Positions 8,186 to 16,680 of a stretch of DNA of 64,000 bases are shown here, in pieces. Positions within the stretch are counted from its first letter, which is position 1. Every line of letters begins with the position of its first letter. The notes under the pieces were generated by a model. The model saw nothing but the letters and a program-made list of their open reading frames with translations, searched no databases and was not told the origin of the DNA. The position numbers and the translations under genes were made by a program. Source of the DNA: Nitrospira sp. ST-bin5 (lineage in GTDB: Bacteria > Nitrospirota > Nitrospiria > Nitrospirales > Nitrospiraceae); NCBI GenBank assembly GCA_002083555.1, contig MSXN01000026.1, forward strand, positions 1-64,000, given 5' to 3'.

Positions 8186-9427
8186 ATGACCCCTGAAGAA
8201 GCACGGGCGCATTACAACTTCCTTCTTACGCTCTGCATCCGTAAAGCCGAATCGTTCGGCCCGATGGCATTCACCTTCATCAAGGACCATAGCTTTGCCG
8301 GAGCAGGCCTGACGCCGGAAGAGCAGTTCAACCTAATGATGGCGACCGCCGACGCCTTCGCCGATGAGCCGAAGCGGTACGGCCACAAGCTAGATTGCCT
8401 CCGCAAAGCCTTCGAGCTGCTCCCGAGAACCCGCTTCCACGATGCGGCCCTCGCCAGGCAGATTCAGCAGGACATCCAGCGCCTCACCACCGAACTCGAC
8501 TACTATACCGCCGCGTTGAAGCCGCACCGTCCTGGAGACGACCAGGCCATCGCAACACCACAGCGGATCGTAATCGAGACCGACATGCCTGATTACTTCT
8601 TCTCGATTGCCCAACAGCGAGCCACGAACTACTTTCAACGGAAATATCGCCTGTCCAAGGAAGCGAAGATCGCCCAGCACTTCACCAGCCAGACCAGGAC
8701 CTTCGAGCCGGACAATCCCACCGTGCATAAGGAATTTCCAGGCGCGTGCGCCCCCTTCATGCAAGCCAGGACCGGAGCCTGGCACATCATGCTGCCGTTC
8801 GACCTCAAGATCAGCCGCTCCCCGGAGGACCCTCTCGATGCCGGCGTCCGCATCTGGTACGTAAAAACGGGATATTCGTTTCCGCTGCGATATGAAATGG
8901 GCAGGCTGGTCAGCTTCTACGACGATCAGGTCCTCGACGTGGAGATGACCGACCCGCATCTCCTCTTCGTATCCGCCGCGCCGATGGACAGCCCGAACGT
9001 GGGCACGGTGAACCGTGCCGTGTCCCCGGATCTCCCCTTCGAGATCGGACTCCCCCGGGCCTTTCTCGACGGCACGAACACCCTCGGCCCGTACGTGCAA
9101 ATCGGCTGCAACATCAAGGTCTGGTTCGACGCGACCGCCGTCAATTTGCTCCTCCAGGGTGCCCCCGATCTGCATGAATACGGGCTGCAGGGCGGTGCCG
9201 GTCTGCTGACACGGACCTACACTACGGAAAAGATCGGGGCCTACGCCGGAGCAGGACGGCAGCTGTGGCAGGAAGGGCTTAGTTTTAATTTCATCAACTT
9301 GCACTTGCAACTGCTCCCGGGTATCACCAGCGCCCTGGTGCCCGCCCACACCCCCATCTTTTCCCTCTATCCCATGATCGTCCGAGGACAGTATCAATTG
9401 GAGGATGCCCGCTCGCTCACCATCTAA
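8186..9427 (+). CDS. Conserved-looking protein of unknown function, 413 aa
   Basis: I do not recognise this protein. It has no signal peptide or membrane segment. The N-terminal 110 residues are helical (MTPEEARAHYNFLLTLCIRK..., then a charged QQDIQRLTTELDYYTAALKP stretch). The remainder looks beta-rich, with several aromatic strands (WHIMLPFDLKISRSP, RIWYVKTGYSFPLRYEMG, YVQIGCNIKVWFDATAV). A good ribosome-binding site (CGAGGAG) precedes ATG 8186, and codon use is like the neighbouring GC-rich genes, so it is probably expressed. It starts 167 bp after larB and is followed closely by a gene relic. No function is proposed. Confidence 0.65.
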   Translation: MTPEEARAHYNFLLTLCIRKAESFGPMAFTFIKDHSFAGAGLTPEEQFNLMMATADAFADEPKRYGHKLDCLRKAFELLPRTRFHDAALARQIQQDIQRLTTELDYYTAALKPHRPGDDQAIATPQRIVIETDMPDYFFSIAQQRATNYFQRKYRLSKEAKIAQHFTSQTRTFEPDNPTVHKEFPGACAPFMQARTGAWHIMLPFDLKISRSPEDPLDAGVRIWYVKTGYSFPLRYEMGRLVSFYDDQVLDVEMTDPHLLFVSAAPMDSPNVGTVNRAVSPDLPFEIGLPRAFLDGTNTLGPYVQIGCNIKVWFDATAVNLLLQGAPDLHEYGLQGGAGLLTRTYTTEKIGAYAGAGRQLWQEGLSFNFINLHLQLLPGITSALVPAHTPIFSLYPMIVRGQYQLEDARSLTI

Positions 9428-9441
9428 GATCCTCCCTCCCG

Positions 9442-9864
9442 GTGCCTCATCTCCTCGGGGTGCATCTGCCGAATGGAGGGTGCGTCGGCGCCGCACAGGG
9501 ATGGACCTCGAAGAACTATCGCACGGCACTCCAGCCGGTGGATCGGGCGATGGGGTCGGTGCCGGAGATCTTCAAAAAACATGGCCTGCTCACGCGCACC
9601 ACGATCTTTGTCACATCCTTGAGTGGAACCGGCGCGGCGAATGGGTACCCTACCACGGTGTGATCGCTCGCCCCATGGTTTGCCTCCGGTGTCTGGATCA
9701 AGGCCGGGCATGTGATTCGTCAGTCCATCTCCATTGTGGACACCCGCGCAACGGTGCTGCGGGCGTTTCGACTTGAGACGTGTACCGAGTGGGATAGCAG
9801 TGCGGTCGAAAAGATCTTTCGCGACACCAATGCGATCTCCGTTATTCCAACGAAGGGACGGTAG
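9442..9864 (+). pseudogene. Relic of phosphodiesterase-like gene (duplicate of the gene at 10850)
   Basis: Translating from 9442 gives VPHLLGVHLPNG..., matching most residues of the last 140 codons of the gene at 10850-11839 (its bases 11417-11839). Shared blocks include HGLLTRTT, FVTSLSGTGAA and TKGR at the end. The frame has an in-frame TGA at 9661-9663 where the intact copy continues, and the first 190 or so codons are missing, with the 8186 gene directly upstream. It is therefore a decayed duplicate rather than a gene. Confidence 0.85.
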
Positions 9865-9908
9865 ACTCTTTGGCGGTCGATTGAGCTATAGCCAGGGGGT
9901 CCCCAACA

Positions 9909-10583
9909 TTGACCTGTGGCTCTCCCAGCACAGTCCCCCCGCCCGATAGGCCCAGGAAGCAAACGCCTCATAACAATGCGAACGGCATCAGATTCTCCGA
10001 TTCGCCGGCGACATGGAATCGCCAGCGGCTTGGAGGAGAATATGAACTCAAAGGTCCTTACCTCTACGGGTCGCCGTTGCGACACGAAGTTGTCCTGAAA
10101 ACGTATCGGGAGACCGTCGACAACGCGAAGGGGCTCCATCCCTCCAACGGATACTTCATCGGCCTCGCGCCCGAAGTGACGTGGAACCGTTACCACTGGC
10201 ACGATCTGGTGCCGAGCGGGTACCGTGTCTCAGCGGAATTCCGCCCCGGCTACTTTCTGGGCACCAACCAGAATCGCCATGAAGCGCGTCTTCGCTATCT
10301 GCAAGGCGGCCCCCTCGCCTCGGCGACGGTGCTCATGATCAACGGCGCCGCCGAAGCGTTAACAGGGGCAATCCCAACTACAGCGTCCTCCTCGGCAGTA
10401 TTGCCGGAGGCCTCCCATCCCGGCACCGTCCAGATCTCCTTTCGCGTCGGAGAGCAGTTGCTGAACGACTTGGAAGACCGCATCATCGCCGAGGTCCTTC
10501 GGCGTTCCGACGGCAACAAAACCCTTGCGGCCAAACACCTCGGCATCACCCGCTGGATGCTGGACCGGCGCCGGAAACCGTAG
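9909..10583 (+). pseudogene. Chimeric relic: outer-membrane-like piece joined to Fis-type DNA-binding end
   Basis: The 224-codon frame starts at a TTG without a ribosome-binding site. Its first half (GGEYELKGPYLYGSPLRHE, later VSAEFRPGYFLGTNQNRHEA) looks like strands of an outer membrane surface-antigen type barrel. The last 60 residues are a factor-for-inversion-like helix-turn-helix, LEDRIIAEVLRRSDGNKTLA then AKHLGITRWMLDRR, closely matching the C-terminus of the NtrC-type regulator at 37378-38766. The two halves do not belong together in any family I know. The simplest view is a deletion that fused remnants of an outer membrane gene and of a sigma-54 activator gene. A functional novel fusion cannot be excluded. 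Confidence 0.6.
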
Positions 10584-10747
10584 CTCCACCAGAAGCTGAG
10601 CGCTGGCGCACCGCATCGCCAATCCAACCGTGCACGCACGCACCTGACAGCAGATATCGCTATCTCCATTTCAAGCCATAGAGAGCCGCACCCCTCAATT
10701 TCCTATGAAATCACACACCACCGGACGATCTGACCGCCATGAAAATC

Positions 10748-10763
10748 GGGACCGGCGATTGCA
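10748..10763 (+). promoter_or_regulatory. Sigma-54-type promoter candidate for the secreted-protein operon
   Basis: GGGACCGGCGATTGCA has GG at 10749-10750, ten bases, GC at 10761-10762 and a TTGC -12 box. It lies about 90 bp before the start of the phosphodiesterase-like gene. The relic of a sigma-54 activator immediately upstream makes the placement suggestive. No GCAC-N-GTGCG element is present. The rest of 10584-10849 shows no gene. Confidence 0.4.
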
Positions 10764-10849
10764 TTGATCCGGCATCGACGCGCCAAGCGCAACGATAAAG
10801 AGCCGATGCGCTCTCAGCGACACGGCACGAGTCCAATCTGGAGGCCGCG

Positions 10850-11839
10850 ATGAATCTGAGGCTCACAATTCTCGTCTTGACCCTAACCGGCCTGCTCGTC
10901 CACCGCCCGGAATCCGAAGCCGCCCCCCAGGGCCATCCGGCGCCACAGCCCTCCGCAGCAGCGGATCATGTGATCCTATTCGTCCTGGAAGGGGTTGACC
11001 GGCAATCCTTGAAGACCGGACCGATGCCTGCCCTGTCGCGTCTGGCCAAGGAAGGAGCCGCGACCTGGTCGGCCGGTACGGTCACATCCTCAAGCCGTCT
11101 CCCCGCAATGGCCTCGCTCCTCACCGGACTTCCCGTGGAGAAGCACGGCATTACCTGGGACACCTTTGAATTCAGCCGGGGATACCCACGCCCCCCGACA
11201 ATCTTCGATTACCTCGATCTCAGCGGGGGACGGGACAGCGCCATCTTCTTCATGGACGAGTCGCTCTACCAGCTGGCAAAACCAGAACCCTACACCGACT
11301 ATCAGGTGTGCGGACCGCTCAAACCGGAATGCAGCCCGGATCGGCTGGTGTCCTACATCAAGCAGTACATCAGGAAGGCGGACAGCGGACAAGGGTACGG
11401 GCATGCGATTCTGGCCCTGCCGCACCTCCTCGTGGTGCACCTGCCGGACGGGGCTCGTGCCGGCATCGAACACGGCTGGTCCTCGGGGTCCTATCGCACC
11501 GCGCTTCGGTCAGTGGATCAGGCGATGGAGTCGGTCCTGGCGATTTTTAAAAACCACGGACTGCTCACACGCACCACGGTGTTCGTCACGTCGTTGAGCG
11601 GGACCGGCGCGGCTCCAGGACAATCCACGACGGCCTCAACGCTCGTCCCGTGGATTGCCTCCGGAGCCGGGATCAAGCACGGACATGCGATTCACCAGCC
11701 CGTCTCGATCGTCGATACCGGAGCCACGGTGCTGCGAGCCTTGCGACTTGAGACACATACCGAATGGGACAGCCGCGCGATCGAAGAAATCTTTCGCGAC
11801 GCACCCAGCGTTGCCACGATTGCGACGAAAGGACGGTAG
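10850..11839 (+). CDS. Secreted phosphodiesterase/alkaline-phosphatase-fold protein, probably inactive
   Basis: A 329-residue exported protein with a signal peptide (MNLRLTILVLTLTGLLVH) that resembles type I phosphodiesterases/nucleotide pyrophosphatases. Family landmarks are VILFVLEGVDRQSL (41-54), MASLLTGLPVEKHGI (87-101) and YRTALRSVDQAMESVL. Several catalytic positions look changed: the first metal-binding Asp appears as Glu47, the nucleophile Thr/Ser before the L-P motif appears as Arg83, and the usual SDHGM metal motif reads VTSLSGTG around 246-252. It may be a pseudoenzyme or a distant relative using other residues. Ribosome-binding site TGGAGG precedes the ATG. Two secreted-protein genes follow within 20 bp each, and a broken duplicate lies upstream. 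Confidence 0.65.
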   Translation: MNLRLTILVLTLTGLLVHRPESEAAPQGHPAPQPSAAADHVILFVLEGVDRQSLKTGPMPALSRLAKEGAATWSAGTVTSSSRLPAMASLLTGLPVEKHGITWDTFEFSRGYPRPPTIFDYLDLSGGRDSAIFFMDESLYQLAKPEPYTDYQVCGPLKPECSPDRLVSYIKQYIRKADSGQGYGHAILALPHLLVVHLPDGARAGIEHGWSSGSYRTALRSVDQAMESVLAIFKNHGLLTRTTVFVTSLSGTGAAPGQSTTASTLVPWIASGAGIKHGHAIHQPVSIVDTGATVLRALRLETHTEWDSRAIEEIFRDAPSVATIATKGR

Positions 11840-11845
11840 GCGCCT

Positions 11846-12307
11846 ATGACTGCATTCCTACACAAACGGTCCATTAGGGAAACCACCGCGCTGGCTGCCG
11901 TCGTTCTCACCAGCCTGCTGATCTGTGCCGACTGGGGAATTCTGGCAAAGGCGGAACCACCCGAGACGGCCGAACAAAAGTATGCCATTACGATCGATGC
12001 CACGGCGATCGTATCGCAAAGCTGGTGGCACGTGCCGGGCGCGACCCCGTCCATCTGGACGTCCGACATTGAAACGTCCGACGCCTATCGGACGACGGAT
12101 GCCCGGGTGCTTCAGCTAAAACCGGGCCGATACAAATTTGTCAGCTTCACCTTCGATTTCCCTTTTGACGTTACGCCGGCGGGTATGGTGGACTATGCGC
12201 CGGCGCTCAATCAATGCGTGGATGGACGGGGCACGCCAACCCTGATCGTGCGCTGCAAGCGGACCTACCCTCACGGGGGGAAGCCGGAGTACTCACTCGC
12301 TCCATAA
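11846..12307 (+). CDS. Secreted small protein of unknown function
   Basis: I do not recognise the family. The 153-residue product has a basic N-terminus and a hydrophobic stretch (LAAVVLTSLLICADWGILA) ending in AKA, a likely signal peptide. The mature part looks beta-rich (KYAITIDATAIVSQSWWHV, RYKFVSFTFDFPFDVTPAG) and has two cysteines (NQCVDG and VRCKRT) that could form a disulfide. It starts 6 bp after the phosphodiesterase-like gene and ends 18 bp before the next gene, so the three are very probably one transcript. Confidence 0.65.
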   Translation: MTAFLHKRSIRETTALAAVVLTSLLICADWGILAKAEPPETAEQKYAITIDATAIVSQSWWHVPGATPSIWTSDIETSDAYRTTDARVLQLKPGRYKFVSFTFDFPFDVTPAGMVDYAPALNQCVDGRGTPTLIVRCKRTYPHGGKPEYSLAP

Positions 12308-12325
12308 GGAAAGAATCGAGGCGCT

Positions 12326-14686
12326 ATGCACACCTATCTCAGAATGTGTCTGGTTGTTTTGCTGGCGGCGATGGGGACCACGCTGCATGACGGCGGATTA
12401 GCGGAGGCCGGACAGGCACAGGGGAAAGTCCGTGCAGACGAATCGGCCAGACTGGCACTGCGATACGCCGAAGCCTTGGCAGCAGGCCGCGCCGAAGACT
12501 GGGCCCGTCTCGACTTAGGCTGCCTCAGCCGCTGGCGCGCGCAGGCAGCCGGTTCGCCGGACGCTCGGGCACGGATTGCGCGCACCTGCTACGACGACAC
12601 CGTGAACGCCTATCGGGCCATGATCGAAGATACCGCCGAGCCGGGTGTGCTCGGACCGACTACGCGCGGGCGCGGCCTCGGCCTGCTGTCAGAAACCCAT
12701 CGCCACGCCAGTCTCTGGAAAGACTATCCACCCGCGCTGTTCCTGTCGCCCGCCGCGGTCCGGGCAAGCCTCAAGACGCCTCCGACGGTCGAACTCCGTA
12801 CCGTCTCCCCGACACATCCCATTGCCATCGGGCAGGGAACCGCCACAGCCTCGACAGTCGGCGGCACACTGGTCGAATTGGCCGTCACCTACCCGGACCC
12901 CTTCGCCGCGCCCATCGCTCTGGCGCCCAACGAGGTCTGGTGGGCCAGCGGATCGGCTCGCCGCTACCAGCCGGTTCACAGCGTCGTCATCCGGCTGGTC
13001 ATCGTCAGCAATCTACGCCGCCTCGGCTACGCGGAAGACCGCGCCGTCATCAACGAAGTCCTCCCCGACGCGCCGCGCATTCCCGCCACCTCCTATGGCA
13101 TCAATCCGACCGACGCATCGCGTCAGCCGGAGATCAGAGGACAGTTCGTCCTGGGCACCGCCCGATGGTGGACGCGCGCGTTGGCGGGCGAGCGGTATAC
13201 CGCCGTGCTCAAACAAGCGGAAATGACCGAGGACAAGCAGGAAAGGCGGGCGCTGTTGGCCTCCCTGTTGTTCCTCGATCCCACCGACCCTCAGGTGAAC
13301 GGCCAGCTGGGCACGCTGGCATTCGAGACCTTTCTCTTCGAAGGACTGGCCAAGTCCGGGATCAACGCGCCTCATGAAGCCATGAAGCGGCAGGTGGCGG
13401 AGCTGTACTGGAATCTGCAGGCGCAGACATGGCGCCAGGAATTGACCGACGTCGCCCTCGGCCATTCACCTGCAGCGGAAGCCTTTTATGCCGCGTTCCA
13501 AGCGCTTGAAGCGGTCGTCGGGACCGGAACCGCGTCACCGGAGTTACAGCGTCAACTGGGAGTGCTGCACCGGTGGAATAACGATGTGCCGGCGGCCCTC
13601 GCACTCCATGAATCCCTTTTGCGCGCCACCAAGCCAGAGGATCTGCCCACACGCAGCCGGCTGCTTGCGGACCTGGCCTGGGACCGCATTCAATGGGTAA
13701 GCTGGGAGCGGCGCTACGATCATCCCTGGCTACAGCAGGCTCAAGACGAAGCGCGCCAGGCGATGGAACTGGCCAATACGCCGATCGCGCGCTTGGTCCC
13801 GGCGCAAGCCCTGCTTCTCGGCGAAGCCCTGGCCTTTACCAGAACGCCCGATGGCCTGCAGGCGCGCCTCCAGGCGGTGAAAGACCATCACGAGCGTCTG
13901 AGCGGCGTAACCGGCTTGTGGCCCTACCTCGTGGGAAACGATGTGGTGAAAGCCCTGGTCCCGGACGGCCAGCGCGTCACCCTGCCCACCCCGGTCCGCG
14001 CACCCGATGTGCTCAATGTCGAAGTCCATGCCAAACCGCCGCAGCAAGATATCGTCTGGCAGTGGAACTTCGAGCAGGACACTCCCGAATCAGTACCGGC
14101 GGGATTTGTCGCGCTCAGCACGCCAGGGGCGGACGCCTCAAGCTGGCGCGTGCAGGCCGACCGTCAGCTCCCCGCGGGCAACAAGCTGGTCATCCAGGAC
14201 CGCCCCTGTGGAACCGATGACTGCGCCCATCTCCTGTTGGCCGAGCGCATCCGCACCACCTATCCGGACGCCACCGTGCAGATCGCCGAACTGTCGCCGG
14301 GCAGCGGCGGCGAAGCCGGAATCGCACTGGCGGTCCGCGACAACAAGAACTTCTATTCGGTCACGCTCAATCCCTCCACGGGCAAGCTGACCACAAGGCG
14401 CGTCACCGACGGCCGTACGACCGTGCTGGGGGAAATCGCCGTGAAGCTCGCCCCGCGTCCCTGGCACAGCCTGCGGGTTCAACGGATCAACTTTCTTCAC
14501 CTGGATCGCGGGCGCCTGAGCGTGTTTGTCGACGGAGCCCAGGTCGCCGCCGTGGCGGACGAGTGGATCACGCAGGAGGGATCGATCGGACTGATTACCG
14601 TGGGACAGACGTCGGCCCAATTCGACGGACTGCATCTGCTCGATCTGGTGTCGAATCGCACGCTCTCCGGACCGGCGGCCTATTGA
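12326..14686 (+). CDS. Large secreted protein with C-terminal LamG/DUF1080-like domain
   Basis: A 786-residue exported protein. Residues 1-28 form a signal peptide (MHTYLRMCLVVLLAAMG, then AEA). The middle, about 35-560, is rich in alanine and arginine helices of tetratricopeptide-like character (for example LGVLHRWNNDVPAALALHES and a helical run QQAQDEARQAMELANTP). Residues about 570-780 resemble a concanavalin-like glycan-binding or hydrolase-associated fold of the DUF1080/LamG type: VWQWNFEQDTPESVPAGF, SGGEAGIALAVRDNKNFY, WHSLRVQRINFLHLDRG, RLSVFVDGAQVA and GSIGLITVGQT. It is the third gene of the operon starting at 10850; ribosome-binding sequence AAGGAAAG precedes ATG 12326. A role in binding an extracellular carbohydrate or polymer is possible but unproven. 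Confidence 0.65.
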   Translation: MHTYLRMCLVVLLAAMGTTLHDGGLAEAGQAQGKVRADESARLALRYAEALAAGRAEDWARLDLGCLSRWRAQAAGSPDARARIARTCYDDTVNAYRAMIEDTAEPGVLGPTTRGRGLGLLSETHRHASLWKDYPPALFLSPAAVRASLKTPPTVELRTVSPTHPIAIGQGTATASTVGGTLVELAVTYPDPFAAPIALAPNEVWWASGSARRYQPVHSVVIRLVIVSNLRRLGYAEDRAVINEVLPDAPRIPATSYGINPTDASRQPEIRGQFVLGTARWWTRALAGERYTAVLKQAEMTEDKQERRALLASLLFLDPTDPQVNGQLGTLAFETFLFEGLAKSGINAPHEAMKRQVAELYWNLQAQTWRQELTDVALGHSPAAEAFYAAFQALEAVVGTGTASPELQRQLGVLHRWNNDVPAALALHESLLRATKPEDLPTRSRLLADLAWDRIQWVSWERRYDHPWLQQAQDEARQAMELANTPIARLVPAQALLLGEALAFTRTPDGLQARLQAVKDHHERLSGVTGLWPYLVGNDVVKALVPDGQRVTLPTPVRAPDVLNVEVHAKPPQQDIVWQWNFEQDTPESVPAGFVALSTPGADASSWRVQADRQLPAGNKLVIQDRPCGTDDCAHLLLAERIRTTYPDATVQIAELSPGSGGEAGIALAVRDNKNFYSVTLNPSTGKLTTRRVTDGRTTVLGEIAVKLAPRPWHSLRVQRINFLHLDRGRLSVFVDGAQVAAVADEWITQEGSIGLITVGQTSAQFDGLHLLDLVSNRTLSGPAAY

Positions 14687-14694
14687 GGAGGAGG

Positions 14695-15498
14695 ATGCCC
14701 GTGCAGCACCTGAGAGCGCTGGAAGATCAAAGCGTCTATATTCTTCGTGAAGCCTATAAGCACTTCGACGACCTCGCCATGCTCTGGTCGATGGGGAAGG
14801 ACTCGACGGTGCTGTTGTGGCTGGCCCGAAAGGCGTTCTTCGGTCACGTACCCTTTCCGCTCGTGCACATCGATACCGGCTATGAAATGCCGGAGTTGAT
14901 CGACTATCGCGATCGACTCGCCAAAGAGTGGCATCTCGATGTCGTCGTCGGCCAGAACCGCGAGGCCCTGTCCGGGGGCATGAGCCCGGACCAGGGCCGT
15001 GTCACCTGCTGCACGGCGATGAAGATCGAGGCGCTGAAACAGACCATCGCGAAGCATAAGTGGACGGCTGTGATTCTGGGTATCCGCGCGGACGAAGAGG
15101 GCACGCGGGCAAAGGAACGCTACTTCTCATTGCGCGACAAGCACGGTGAATGGGACTTCCGTGACCAGCCGCCGGAACTGTGGGATCAATACAAGACGAC
15201 GTTTCCCGCCGGCGCGCACGTGCGCGTGCACCCGCTCCTCGACTGGACCGAGTTGAATATCTGGGAATACCTCGAACAGGAACGGGTTCCCCTGCCGGAG
15301 CTGTATTTCGACCGGGGCGCCGGCACCCGTTATCGCAGCCTCGGCTGCGTGCCCTGCACCGGCACCGTCAACTCCTGCGCCAACACGATCCCGCAAATCA
15401 TCACGGAGTTGCGAGCCACAACGACCGCTGAACGCGCCGGACGGGCGCAAGATGAAGGCCGTGGCATGGAGACGCTTCGAAAGCTGGGGCATATGTGA
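14695..15498 (+). CDS. cysD: Sulfate adenylyltransferase subunit 2-like (CysD)
   Basis: A 267-residue PP-loop ATPase of the CysD/PAPS-reductase family. CysD, with the GTPase CysN, makes adenylyl-sulfate from sulfate and ATP in the cytoplasm. The ATP pyrophosphatase loop SMGKDSTVLLWLARKAFF is near residue 33, followed by PFPLVHIDTGYEMPEL, then GIRADEEGTRAKERYFSLRD and the C-terminal LGCVPCTGTVNS. ATG 14695 is preceded by GAGGAGGAGG; the frame is open farther upstream only through the preceding gene. No cysN, cysC or cysH is adjacent, which is unusual because CysD normally sits with CysN. It may pair with a CysN elsewhere or modify another substrate. A weak hairpin follows the stop. Confidence 0.82.
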   Translation: MPVQHLRALEDQSVYILREAYKHFDDLAMLWSMGKDSTVLLWLARKAFFGHVPFPLVHIDTGYEMPELIDYRDRLAKEWHLDVVVGQNREALSGGMSPDQGRVTCCTAMKIEALKQTIAKHKWTAVILGIRADEEGTRAKERYFSLRDKHGEWDFRDQPPELWDQYKTTFPAGAHVRVHPLLDWTELNIWEYLEQERVPLPELYFDRGAGTRYRSLGCVPCTGTVNSCANTIPQIITELRATTTAERAGRAQDEGRGMETLRKLGHM

Positions 15499-15503
15499 GC
15501 CAC

Positions 15504-15524
15504 GCCTGCCTCCTTGGCGCAGGC
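15504..15524 (+). terminator. Weak hairpin after cysD
   Basis: GCCTGC (15504-15509) and GCAGGC (15519-15524) pair around a 9-base loop six bases after the cysD stop. No T tract follows, so terminator activity is uncertain. The rest of 15499-15722 holds no gene, only the promoter-like element at 15646. Confidence 0.35.
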
Positions 15525-15645
15525 CGTTCCCACCTACGCTGCAGTTAGTTTCTCGTCTTCCAAGATTTCTCGTTTCAACCGTCTTGCTCTGTCAGCATCA
15601 TCAGCTTCTGCAACACATTGCATTACTCTATTACTGCAATAGACA

Positions 15646-15686
15646 TTATCTATTTGTCTATGAATCAGTCGAGCCGCTATCGTCAC
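15646..15686 (+). promoter_or_regulatory. Promoter-like element A (shared with 23378)
   Basis: This 41-base stretch shares the blocks TTATCTATTT, TGAATC and GCTATCGT, in order and nearly the same spacing, with 23378-23417. A -35-like TTGTCT and a -10-like TATCGT are 18 bases apart. It is AT-rich relative to its surroundings and lies 36 bp before the receiver pseudogene. It is either a duplicated promoter or a regulator binding site common to both loci. Confidence 0.45.
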
Positions 15687-15722
15687 AAACAAAGAGAGTT
15701 GCAAGGGACCGGGTGAGTATTC

Positions 15723-16056
15723 ATGGAAAGCATCGCGCCGGACAACCAGCGAATCCTCATAGTGGATGACAACAAGGACCTTCGAACAGCATAGATCGGT
15801 TCGCTGATGCAACGAGAACACCATTACGTGGCGGCTGAGCATGGGGCGTTCACCATTCAGCTATTGAACTCCGACCGGTGTCACCTTGTGATTATAGATT
15901 ATCGAATGCCCGCCATGGATGGACTTCAATTCCTTAGGCAGGAGGGAGCAGCTCTAGAGACACGCGTTTGCATTGGGCGCGTATGCGGTGATCACCGAGC
16001 CCTTTGCGCTGCAGCAACCGACAATTTTGTCAGCACATGCAATAGGAAGCGATGAT
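15723..16056 (+). pseudogene. Broken response-regulator receiver gene
   Basis: From ATG 15723 the frame reads MESIAPDNQRILIVDDNKDL and continues as a CheY-type receiver, but meets an in-frame TAG at 15792-15794. Downstream in the same frame are HLVIIDYRMPAMDGLQFLRQ, with the phospho-acceptor Asp, and then the match shifts frame: another frame at about 15973 gives GAYAVITEPFALQQ, the usual end of a receiver, with Glu where the conserved Lys would be. One nonsense change and one frameshift or deletion are therefore visible. No output domain is present. Confidence 0.8.
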
Positions 16057-16140
16057 ATCGACCAAGGCGGACTCGGAGAAGTGAAGAGTGAGTCAACCAT
16101 ACGTCGGACACTCCGTGTCCATTTACTAGGAGGTGAACTC

Positions 16141-16356
16141 ATGAGCCGAAGGGAAAAGAATGGTGAGGCAAGAAAACACGGTTCCGTCAATGGCCGTCCG
16201 CTGACGGAGCAACTCTTTGAACGGATCAGCCGCCGCGCGTACGAGCTCTACCAACTTCGCGGAGAAGCTCACGGACACGACGCGGAAGATTGGTTTGAAG
16301 CGGAACGGCAGGTGAGAGAGGACATCGCGGGGAATCCTGAGGGACCAGCGCGATGA
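16141..16356 (+). CDS. DUF2934 small protein
   Basis: A 71-residue cytoplasmic protein with the DUF2934 signature ISRRAYELYQLRGEAHGHDA followed by EDWFEAERQV. The function of this family is unknown; members are common as small orphan genes in Nitrospirota, Acidobacteriota and proteobacteria. AGGAGGT eight bases before ATG 16141 fixes the start; the frame is open upstream through the tail of the receiver relic. No gene is seen between 16357 and 16545. Confidence 0.8.
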   Translation: MSRREKNGEARKHGSVNGRPLTEQLFERISRRAYELYQLRGEAHGHDAEDWFEAERQVREDIAGNPEGPAR

Positions 16357-16545
16357 GGCCGTTGGGGTTACAAGCGGGATGCCACGTTCGCTCCCGGACG
16401 ACGCCTGCCAACTCCTGCCACAAAACAGAGGAAGGACTCCTGGAGGCGCTGAAGAGCAGCACCACGGAACGGGCCTTGCGCGAGACGCGCTGTCCGCGAG
16501 GCGCTCGCGTCATGATGGTTCCGGCCGCGGGACCGAAGGGGAACG

Positions 16546-16650
16546 ATGCGAGCTGTACTGCTCACCGTTGCAGTGATGGCCCTCACCGCGTGTCAGTCGA
16601 GGCTGCCGGCGGCTAGTGGGGACTTGAGGCGGCGCGCGCCTGTCCCGTGA
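16546..16650 (+). CDS. 34-residue lipoprotein upstream of nrfH
   Basis: A small frame starting with MRAVLLTVAVMALTACQSRL. It has a basic residue, a hydrophobic core and a lipobox (LTAC) with Cys16, then a short Arg-rich tail ending at TGA 16648-16650. A ribosome-binding sequence (AGGGGA) sits five bases before the ATG. It is 30 bp upstream of nrfH in the same direction. The pattern resembles tiny entericidin-like lipoproteins, but length makes any family call impossible. Confidence 0.5.
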   Translation: MRAVLLTVAVMALTACQSRLPAASGDLRRRAPVP

Positions 16651-16680
16651 ATGACCATGGAGTAACGGAGGAATTCACCC

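Noticed and set aside
16353..16616. An 87-codon frame after the DUF2934 gene
   Set aside because: No family signature or hydrophobic pattern; the small lipoprotein in another phase has a better start and signal.
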